Below are positions 8,147 through 12,627 of a stretch of 12,627 nucleotides of DNA, piece after piece. The notes beneath the pieces are model-generated. The model saw only the letters and a list, made by a program, of their open reading frames with translations, was not told the origin of the DNA and searched no databases. Source of the stretch: Treponemataceae bacterium (GTDB taxonomy: Bacteria > Spirochaetota > Spirochaetia > Treponematales > Treponemataceae); the NCBI GenBank assembly GCA_024697985.1, contig JAILRX010000001.1, positions 1-12,627 on the forward strand. Reading direction: 5' to 3'. The position numbers were made by a program, and so were the translations under genes. Numbering within the stretch: position 1 is the first letter of the stretch; every line of letters begins with the position of its first letter.

Positions 8147-9609
8147 CAATTTCCTCCACTTCTTGAATCGATGAATTTTTTACACACTGACAGGATGTAA
8201 TTCGGACTGAACGAATCCAGGACAAAATCGTATGGAGTGTCCTTTCCGTCATTTTTTTCGTACGGCGTCAAAAGTTCCATGCATTTTTTGAAAGGCACTC
8301 TGGATTTTTCGTTTTCGCCGATATCGTTGAGCGAAAGCCCGTGATAAAAATAAGCCGGCCAAAAATCGTTTTTCAGAAGTTCGGCCTGCGAAAAAAGCTG
8401 AATCGATCTGTCCTTGTTGTTTTCGTAATATTCGACGTAGCCCTGCATGAAAAGGAAGTAAGGACTGTCGATGTATTTGCAAGGCGTCATGGCTAATTCC
8501 ATCGCCTTTTTATAGTTCAGAATGTTGATTTGCGCACAGACCTGCTTGAAGATGCATTTGACGTCGCTAGCGTCGGTTGCACTCGAAGTCGTTGCTGCCG
8601 TGCCCAAAGTCGCCGCTACGCCAGAGCCCGCTGCCGAGCCTGGTGTGCATGTCGTACCCGGTTTGCCGTCCGAATGCGCGTGCTTTTTCTTTATCTCTTC
8701 TGCCAGCGTCTTTATGTCCTTTTTCTCGCCTTTGCAAGAAGCAGTCTTTTTTTGCGAATTTGTCTTTGCGGCTTGTTTTTCATCAGTCTTTTCTGATTCA
8801 TTTTGATTCAGGCTTTTTTTAATGAAATAATAGACCATATCGGTTTTTTCTTTTTTGATCTGGCCTTTCAGCACATTTTCAGAAATGCTTAAGACTTCAT
8901 TGGTTGAATAGAACAAAAGTCCGTCTTCTTTCAAAAGATTTGCAACTTTCCCGGTAATTTTTATCCTTCCCTCCTGATCAAAATAAATGAAGACATTTCG
9001 CATGAAAATCAAATCAACATTTTCCATGATTGGAGGACGCTGGTCACTGCTCAAATTGTATTGGAATATATTAATCTTGTTTAAAAATTCCCGGTCTATT
9101 ACGAACTGCGAGTCTTCAAATTGACCGTGCAAGTAAAGTATCGGGTGAAAAAGCGCGCCATCCGGTCTGAACGAGAATTTTGCGTAACGACCTTGCCTGA
9201 AAAATTTCAAGGTTTCCTCATCAATGTCGGATGCGTACATGGTCGGTTTTGTTCCACAAAATTCTGCGAGTGCAAGAAGTGAAAGCGCTTCTTCTCCTGT
9301 AGAGCAGGCTGCACTCCAGATTTTTATTTCTTTTCCCTTAAAACGAGGGAAGAATTCGTCGTATAAAAATTCAAATTGTCTTTCTTCACGGAAAAAATAG
9401 GTTTCGTTGATGGTAACCTGATTTATCAAAAGTTTTGTTTCTTCTGAATTCGGTTCGAGCCGGGCAAGGTATTTTTCAAAATCCAGTTTTAAAAAATTCA
9501 TCCTGCCTGTGCAGAAGGCATCCAGATGCGCGAGCTGGGGATTTGCAAGCACAATTGAGGTGAGTTCGTGTATTTTATCTGTAAGAGCACCCAGCATTTC
9601 GTCTGTCAT
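8146..9609 (-). CDS. cheR: CheR-type receptor glutamate methyltransferase with C-terminal TPR domain
   Basis: A 487-residue S-adenosylmethionine-dependent methyltransferase predicted to methylate glutamates on the chemoreceptors. The CheR part covers about 1-265: NETYFFR (68-74), the SAM-binding ACSTGEE (101-107), the acidic ASDID (126-130) and MRNVFIYFD (203-211), all conserved. A Lys-rich then Gly/Ala/Thr/Ser-rich linker (about 266-350) leads to a TPR-like region (about 352-450; ending with PAYFYHGLSLNDIGENEKS). CheR-TPR fusions are typical of WspC and FrzF. Since neither receptor has a CheR-binding pentapeptide, the TPR may mediate recruitment; this is inference. The ATG at 9609 forms an ATGA overlap with the cheB stop and has GGAGG six bases upstream, so it is preferred to the longer in-frame start at 9633. 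Confidence 0.94.
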   Translation of the reverse strand: MTDEMLGALTDKIHELTSIVLANPQLAHLDAFCTGRMNFLKLDFEKYLARLEPNSEETKLLINQVTINETYFFREERQFEFLYDEFFPRFKGKEIKIWSAACSTGEEALSLLALAEFCGTKPTMYASDIDEETLKFFRQGRYAKFSFRPDGALFHPILYLHGQFEDSQFVIDREFLNKINIFQYNLSSDQRPPIMENVDLIFMRNVFIYFDQEGRIKITGKVANLLKEDGLLFYSTNEVLSISENVLKGQIKKEKTDMVYYFIKKSLNQNESEKTDEKQAAKTNSQKKTASCKGEKKDIKTLAEEIKKKHAHSDGKPGTTCTPGSAAGSGVAATLGTAATTSSATDASDVKCIFKQVCAQINILNYKKAMELAMTPCKYIDSPYFLFMQGYVEYYENNKDRSIQLFSQAELLKNDFWPAYFYHGLSLNDIGENEKSRVPFKKCMELLTPYEKNDGKDTPYDFVLDSFSPNYILSVCKKFIDSRSGGN

Positions 9610-10652
9610 CTGCTTCCTCCAGAAAGTTCCCAAAGTCGGTCCGCGATTTTTTCCAGATCGAGGATTTCACATGAGCCGCCACAGTCTACGGCTGCCTTCG
9701 GCATTCCGTAAACAACGCACGATTTTTCAGATTCGGTTATCGTGTAACCTCCGGCTTTTTTTACCCTCAGGCAGCCGTCAGCACCGTCGCTTCCCATTCC
9801 GGTAAGCAAAACGGCAAGAATCTTCGAGCCCAAAACTTTTACGGCGCTGTCGAACATTTTGTCTACGGCAGGCCGCAGAAAATTGACCGGTTCGTCGTGG
9901 TTCAGTTCGATATGCCATTCTTCACCGTCAGTGCCTTTTTGCAAAACCAGGTGATAGTCGGTCGGAGCAAAATAGACGTTGCCGTTTTGCGGGACGACAG
10001 GCTCCGTTACCAGGTGCACCGGAAGCGGGCAGTTTGTGTTCAGCCAGGTTATCAGGTTCTTGTCAAAAAACGAATCGATATGTTGTGTAATCAGAATTGG
10101 AAGAGGGAAGTTTGGCCCGATTGTGTTTAAAAGCGTATGGACTGTCCCAGGACCGCCTGTCGAAACTCCGACGAGCACGACCTTAAACTGGCCTTTCTTG
10201 CATTTTTCGCTGCTTTCGGGGCTGTTGTCTTCAGGAAGTTTGAGTTTTTTGCCAGTCATTCCAAAACTAAAGCTTTTCTCGTGATTTTTTATTACTGAAA
10301 AAATTTCTTCTCCAAATGATGCAATGTCATTTTTGGACATTGTGATGAAATCCGGCTTTTTTATCAGCGTGATGTCGCCAGGAGTGTGCAGTCCCAATGA
10401 TTTTTCATCAACTAAAAGCAGGATTGGAAGGTGGTAGGCTTTGAGCTTGTAAATGACAAGGTCGAGCCTTTCTTCGTTAAAAATGTCGCTGTCGAGAAGC
10501 AGGAAATTCGGTTTGAGCGATTCGATCTTCTTTTCGAGTTCGGCCTGGTTTGCAGCGTCTCCGGCAAGTTCCAGAAGCGACGAAGCTGAGATGATTTCTT
10601 TTTCTACGGAGCGTTCGATTGCAGAACCGGCTCCGATTAAAACCTTTACCAT
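9606..10652 (-). CDS. cheB: CheB-type protein-glutamate methylesterase with degenerate receiver
   Basis: A 348-residue CheB predicted to remove methyl groups from (and deamidate) receptor glutamates, opposing CheR. The C-terminal esterase (about 155-345) has the full catalytic triad: Ser164 in GVSTGGPG, His191 in ITQHID and Asp289 in LTGMGSDGADG. The N-terminal receiver (about 1-105) is the expected length and retains an Asp at 54 and a Lys-Lys-Pro at 98-100. However, the Mg-binding acidic pair is replaced by Ala8-Gly9 (VLIGAGS) and the Thr/Ser switch position is not conserved (LLLVDEKS). It may therefore not be activated by CheA phosphorylation in the usual way. Its start overlaps the preceding stop by 7 bases, with a GAGGG ribosome site a few bases upstream. 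Confidence 0.94.
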   Translation of the reverse strand: MVKVLIGAGSAIERSVEKEIISASSLLELAGDAANQAELEKKIESLKPNFLLLDSDIFNEERLDLVIYKLKAYHLPILLLVDEKSLGLHTPGDITLIKKPDFITMSKNDIASFGEEIFSVIKNHEKSFSFGMTGKKLKLPEDNSPESSEKCKKGQFKVVLVGVSTGGPGTVHTLLNTIGPNFPLPILITQHIDSFFDKNLITWLNTNCPLPVHLVTEPVVPQNGNVYFAPTDYHLVLQKGTDGEEWHIELNHDEPVNFLRPAVDKMFDSAVKVLGSKILAVLLTGMGSDGADGCLRVKKAGGYTITESEKSCVVYGMPKAAVDCGGSCEILDLEKIADRLWELSGGSR

Positions 10653-11080
10653 AACGCCCTCTTTATAAAGTTTTCTGCATTGATTATGTATCTGATTGTG
10701 GTGGCTGTTCCGAGGTTGCTGTCTACAGGATTTCCGTCTGCATCCAAAAAGGAGCAGGCAATGATTCCCTTGTCTTTCAGTGAATGCGCAATCGAATCAG
10801 AAAAAACTGAAAACTTGGAAAGTGGAATCTGTTTTACCTTGCAGTCGCTCGAAGTTGAAAAGACCATCTTGTCGTTCAGGATGACGCTGGTTCGTCGTCC
10901 GAGCTGCTGGCTTTGTTCGATTCCCATGATTTTATTTACAAGCGCGTCAAAGTCGATTTCATCACCGTTATTCTCTCCGTCGTTGAAACATCCTGCTGCA
11001 ATTACTTCAGCTTTTGGGATGAGGAATTCTACGGATTGATAATTGATGGCGATAAAATTTTCAGGCGCGTTCAATGTCAT
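10646..11080 (-). CDS. Divergent CheW-like protein (function tentative)
   Basis: A 144-residue soluble protein. I do not recognise it firmly. The start (ENFIAINYQSVEFLIPKAEVI, about 7-27, allowing for context) has the strand-turn-strand pattern of a CheW first subdomain, and about 44-90 (DFDALVNKIMG, GRRTSVILNDKMVF, KQIPLSKF) resembles the second half of CheW. The central GVLNLRG-type motif is missing. Position between cheW and cheB supports a scaffold role, matching the second CheW (WspD) of Wsp-type operons. I chose the ATG at 11080, which overlaps cheW by 20 bases and has a GGAG about 10 bases upstream; the longer start at 11104 would give a 44-base overlap and an N-terminus unlike CheW. 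It could instead be an unrelated accessory protein; a structure prediction would decide. Confidence 0.6.
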   Translation of the reverse strand: MTLNAPENFIAINYQSVEFLIPKAEVIAAGCFNDGENNGDEIDFDALVNKIMGIEQSQQLGRRTSVILNDKMVFSTSSDCKVKQIPLSKFSVFSDSIAHSLKDKGIIACSFLDADGNPVDSNLGTATTIRYIINAENFIKRALW

Positions 11081-11552
11081 TTTCCAGGCGCTCCAAAAAT
11101 GCACTTGTCTTGATGATGAGGATGTCGTTTCCGTTGACCGAAAGGGTTCCTTCGAAAAAGTCGGAAATTTCTTCCTCTGAAAATTTGTTTATATCTTTTT
11201 GGGTCGCTGTGAAAAATTCTCTTACATCAGTTATCTTGAAACAGGTGTGAGTATCATCATTTAGCGTGATAAACAAAACTGAATTTTGAGCTTCTTCGCC
11301 GATTAAAAGCGCAGGATCGATAACCGCATAAGGATCTCCGTAACGGTTCAGGACTCCGGTCAGATAAGAAGGCGAAAACGGTAATGGGAAAACAGTGGGG
11401 TTTCTAAAAATCTCTTTTACAGAATTTGACGGCAATGCGAACGGCCTTTGATTTATGGTGAAAATCAGCCAAAGCATTTCATCATCTTTGTTTTTGAGCT
11501 TAACCTCTTCCTTGACCTTGTTTTTTATAGTAGTAAACAATTCGTCTGACAT
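11061..11552 (-). CDS. cheW: CheW-type coupling protein
   Basis: A 163-residue cytoplasmic scaffold linking chemoreceptor tips to CheA, and the first gene of the operon. A charged 25-residue N-terminal extension precedes the CheW fold: LWLIFTINQRPFALPSNSVKEIF (about 27-49; strand pair), GVLNRYGDPYAVIDP (66-80; equivalent of the G-NLRG-VDL motif, with Tyr71 where Arg is usual), and a second subdomain to about 155. No Shine-Dalgarno sequence is visible before the ATG at 11552, while a tandem TATAAT lies only 7-12 bases upstream, suggesting a leaderless or near-leaderless mRNA. The gene lies 44 bases after the metalloregulator on the same strand, so read-through is also possible. The 3' end overlaps the next gene, indicating translational coupling. 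Confidence 0.92.
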   Translation of the reverse strand: MSDELFTTIKNKVKEEVKLKNKDDEMLWLIFTINQRPFALPSNSVKEIFRNPTVFPLPFSPSYLTGVLNRYGDPYAVIDPALLIGEEAQNSVLFITLNDDTHTCFKITDVREFFTATQKDINKFSEEEISDFFEGTLSVNGNDILIIKTSAFLERLENDIERA

Positions 11553-11559
11553 GAGGCAT

Positions 11560-11589
11560 ATTATATTATATAAAATTTGAGACTGCCAC
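11560..11589 (-). promoter_or_regulatory. Candidate promoter of the chemosensory operon
   Basis: On the minus strand, GTGGCA (11589-11584; 4 of 6 matches to TTGACA) lies 18 bases from a perfect TATAAT (11565-11560). A second overlapping TATAAT is at 11570-11565. Initiation about 7 bases downstream would fall at or just before the cheW ATG (11552), giving almost no leader. The region is very AT-rich, so chance TATAAT matches are easy; the perfect double box and the intergenic position are the support. Confidence 0.5.
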
Positions 11590-11604
11590 TTTTTTTTTAA
11601 AGTG
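11587..11604. repeat. AT-rich inverted repeat at the end of the metalloregulator gene
   Basis: CACTTT (11587-11592) and AAAGTG (11599-11604) form a perfect 6-bp inverted repeat around six T. It contains the stop codon of the regulator gene and overlaps the -35 candidate of the cheW promoter. The stem is weak and not directly followed by a U-tract in either direction, so it is a poor intrinsic terminator; it could be a weak attenuator, a protein site or chance. Confidence 0.35.
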
Positions 11605-11956
11605 TCTGTAAATGCTTTTTTATTGCTTCAAAAGATTCTTCGCTGATTATGTGCTCAATTCTGCACGCGTCTTCTACGGCAACGTCTTCGCTTACACCGA
11701 GCTTCATTAGGTATGTGGAAATATTAGTGTGTCGTTCGTACATTTTATTTGCAGTGTCTAGACCGTTTTTTGTAAGGGAGATGTGACCTTTTTCATCAAT
11801 GTCGATGAAACCGCCTTCTTTCAAAATCTTCATTGCACGGCTTACGCTTGGTTTTGAGAAATTCATCTCCTGTGCTATGTCGATGGCCCTTACTTCTGTT
11901 TGGTTTTGAGACAAAATGAGTATGGTCTCAAGATACATTTCACCTGATTCTTGCAT
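11597..11956 (-). CDS. DtxR/MntR-family metal-dependent repressor, short form without SH3 domain
   Basis: A 119-residue regulator: winged helix-turn-helix (about 5-65; RAIDIAQEMNFSKPSVSRAMKIL) followed by the dimerisation/metal domain (about 66-115). It lacks the SH3-like third domain of DtxR, as MntR does. Ligand positions by alignment: Met7, Glu10, His76, Cys98, Glu101 and His102. MntR has Asp and Glu at the positions of Met7 and Cys98; DtxR has Met and Cys, so the site has DtxR-type iron-selective residues in an MntR-like frame. DtxR ancillary residues Glu83 and His98 appear as Ser80 and Val94. The divergent neighbours are feoA genes, supporting Fe(II)-responsive repression of iron uptake. 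I prefer the ATG at 11956 to the upstream GTG at 11974: it matches the MntR N-terminus, and the promoter's predicted start point falls on it. Confidence 0.87.
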   Translation of the reverse strand: MQESGEMYLETILILSQNQTEVRAIDIAQEMNFSKPSVSRAMKILKEGGFIDIDEKGHISLTKNGLDTANKMYERHTNISTYLMKLGVSEDVAVEDACRIEHIISEESFEAIKKHLQTL

Positions 11957-11962
11957 GTTTAA

Positions 11963-11991
11963 AATATAAGGCACAATATCTTAGTCGTCAA
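11963..11991 (-). promoter_or_regulatory. Promoter of the metalloregulator gene (predicted leaderless transcript)
   Basis: On the minus strand, TTGACG (11991-11986) and TATATT (11968-11963) are separated by exactly 17 bases, each matching sigma-70 consensus at 5 of 6 positions. Initiation 7 bases past the -10 would be at 11956, the A of the ATG. No Shine-Dalgarno sequence precedes either this ATG or the upstream GTG, which fits leaderless translation. Confidence 0.65.
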
Positions 11992-12012
11992 CTCTGCACA
12001 AGGTGTTCTGCG

Positions 12013-12041
12013 TTGACATAAGTTTAAAAAAGTTGTAGATT
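12013..12041 (+). promoter_or_regulatory. Promoter of the feoA operon
   Basis: A perfect TTGACA (12013-12018) lies 17 bases upstream of TAGATT (12036-12041; 4 of 6 matches to TATAAT). The predicted transcription start is near 12048, giving a leader of about 35 bases. The -35 box is back to back with that of the regulator promoter, only 21 bases apart, so one bound repressor or polymerase could influence both directions. Confidence 0.65.
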
Positions 12042-12046
12042 CTTTA

Positions 12047-12070
12047 TTGGGTTAGCATTGGGTAACCTGG
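12047..12070. promoter_or_regulatory. Candidate DtxR-type operator at the feoA transcription start
   Basis: GGTTA (12050-12054) and TAACC (12063-12067) form an inverted repeat with an 8-base spacer. The left half with flanks, TTGGGTTAGC, matches 9 of 10 bases of the known DtxR box half TTAGGTTAGC, and the right half TAACCTGG matches 6 of 8; but the classical box has a 3-base spacer between these arms. The site lies just downstream of the -10, covering the predicted start point and touching the ribosome site, a position suited to repression. Binding is inferred only. Confidence 0.45.
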
Positions 12071-12082
12071 AGATATATAAAG

Positions 12083-12295
12083 ATGATTCCTTTAATATTT
12101 GCAGATTCAGATAAGTCAAACATTATAAGAAAAATTGGTGGAAATCCGGAAGTTAAACAGCATCTTGCTGATATGGGATTTGTGCCAGGCGCAGAAGTCA
12201 CATTGATTTCTGAAAATAACGGAAATATCATTGTAAACGTAAAAGAGACCCGGGTTGCCATCAGTCGAGAAATGGCTCAAAAAATCATGATTTGA
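12083..12295 (+). CDS. feoA: FeoA-family protein (first copy)
   Basis: A 70-residue SH3-like protein of the ferrous iron transport system; FeoA proteins act in the cytoplasm with the FeoB permease. The family pattern is visible: IIRKIGGNPEVKQHLADMGFVPGAEVTLI (in two parts, about 14-42), then a Gly/Asn turn and a final strand with RVAISREMAQKIMI. The ATG has a GGAG 10 bases upstream (12069-12072), a longer spacer than in the second copy. It is divergent from the DtxR-like gene and 47 bases before the second feoA, with which it is probably co-transcribed. It differs clearly from the second copy, so the pair is an old duplication or two functionally distinct subunits. Confidence 0.9.
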   Translation: MIPLIFADSDKSNIIRKIGGNPEVKQHLADMGFVPGAEVTLISENNGNIIVNVKETRVAISREMAQKIMI

Positions 12296-12332
12296 AAATG
12301 TTTGTGAAAAAAATAAATTATAAAAACATTTT
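12295..12332 (+). repeat. 9-bp perfect inverted repeat between the two feoA genes, ending at the second ribosome site
   Basis: AAAATGTTT (12295-12303) and AAACATTTT (12324-12332) are exact reverse complements separated by a 20-base A/T-rich loop. The right arm ends directly before the GGAGG of the second feoA (12333-12337). In RNA it would place a hairpin between the cistrons, possibly affecting stability or translation of the downstream gene. It has no U-tract after it and is AT-rich, so it is not a convincing terminator. Confidence 0.6.
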
Positions 12333-12342
12333 GGAGGAAAGA

Positions 12343-12561
12343 ATGACGCTGAAAGAAGCAAAAGTTGGAACAACTGTTAAAGTTTCAAAGTTAAGCGGCG
12401 AAGGTCCGGTTAAACGAAGAATTATGGACATGGGAATTACTAAAGGTACTGAAATTTATGTTCGAAAAGTAGCTCCTCTGGGAGACCCTGTTGAAGTAAC
12501 TGTTCGTGGTTATGAGCTTTCTCTTCGAAAAGAAGATGCACAGTTAATTGAAGTTGAATAA
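12343..12561 (+). CDS. feoA: FeoA-family protein (second copy)
   Basis: A 72-residue FeoA/SH3-like protein with the classical pattern: MTLKEAKVGTTVKVSKLSG, then VKRRIMDMGITKGTEIYVRKVAPLGDPVEVTVRGYELSLRKEDA (given here as the 21-65 region; key features are RRxMDMGI, KGT, APLGDP and the final RGYELSLR). It is predicted to support FeoB-dependent ferrous iron uptake. I chose the ATG at 12343, with GGAGG 5 bases upstream, over in-frame starts at 12292 and 12298 that would add an unrelated Lys-rich extension and overlap the inverted repeat. It ends 66 bases before the window edge; feoB would be expected next but is not visible. Confidence 0.93.
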   Translation: MTLKEAKVGTTVKVSKLSGEGPVKRRIMDMGITKGTEIYVRKVAPLGDPVEVTVRGYELSLRKEDAQLIEVE

Positions 12562-12627
12562 TTAATTTTTTTTGTGGCGAAAGTTAGTTTATGCTAATTC
12601 GTGTGCAAATCTCTTTAGTTTTTTTTG

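Noticed and set aside
8522..8822. GC-richer patch in cheR as a transferred segment or separate gene
   Set aside because: It is in frame with cheR and encodes a Gly/Ala/Ser/Thr linker; composition follows from the amino acids used.
9610..9633. Longer cheR start at 9633
   Set aside because: It overlaps cheB by 28 bases without a well-placed ribosome site; the ATG at 9609 has GGAGG six bases upstream and an ATGA stop/start overlap.
11957..11974. GTG start at 11974 for the metalloregulator
   Set aside because: No ribosome site, and this stretch contains the -10 box of a good promoter that points to the ATG at 11956.
12042..12082. Metal-sensing riboswitch in the feoA leader
   Set aside because: The predicted leader is only about 35 bases, too short for known metal riboswitches, and the visible repeat is better explained as a DNA operator.
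12292..12342. Upstream in-frame starts of the second feoA (12292, 12298)
   Set aside because: They add a Lys-rich extension unlike FeoA and lie in the inverted repeat; GGAGG at 12333-12337 serves the ATG at 12343.
12562..12627. T-tracts and TTAG-N6-CTAA after the second feoA as a terminator or promoter
   Set aside because: No GC-containing stem precedes either T-tract and no convincing -35/-10 pair was found; the window ends too soon to judge the junction with a possible feoB.

Overview
The window looks like part of a spirochete chromosome, most likely a free-living or gut/oral Treponema. This is inferred from the MCP signalling tips (FNAEIEAS/NFHxVANEIRRL type), the moderate GC, the strong GGAGG ribosome sites and the gene content; no rRNA or other marker gene is present to confirm it. 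The sequence is almost fully coding, with no gap longer than about 130 bp and no insertion sequence, tRNA or CRISPR array.

Layout. (1) Bases 1-510, plus strand: the 3' end of a dihydroorotase gene (pyrC). (2) Bases 512-11552, minus strand: one long chemosensory operon. In transcription order it is cheW, a divergent CheW-like gene, cheB, cheR with a C-terminal TPR domain, a cheA-receiver hybrid, a receiver/GAF-like/class III nucleotidyl cyclase, and two tandem six-helix membrane chemoreceptors. Nearly every junction is a stop/start overlap with a good Shine-Dalgarno sequence, so the proteins are probably made together. (3) Bases 11597-11956, minus strand: a small DtxR/MntR-family metalloregulator. 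(4) Bases 12083-12561, plus strand, divergent from the regulator: two feoA genes, presumably leading into feoB beyond the window.

How it may work. The operon has the same parts list as the Wsp systems (MCP, two CheW proteins, CheR-TPR, CheA-REC, CheB, and a REC-linked second-messenger enzyme), but the GGDEF output enzyme is replaced by a class III cyclase whose adenylate-cyclase residues are intact. No stand-alone CheY is present. The likely output is therefore cAMP rather than direct flagellar switching. Two of the three receiver domains (CheB and the cyclase) have lost part of the phosphorylation pocket; only the receiver on CheA is complete. The iron module appears self-contained: a repressor with iron-type metal ligands, back-to-back promoters, and a candidate DtxR-like operator at the feoA start.

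Several starts were moved inward from the longest possible reading because overlapping stops, ribosome sites or promoters favour the inner codon: mcpB 4077, cheA 8146, cheR 9609, the CheW-like gene 11080, dtxR-like 11956 and the second feoA 12343.
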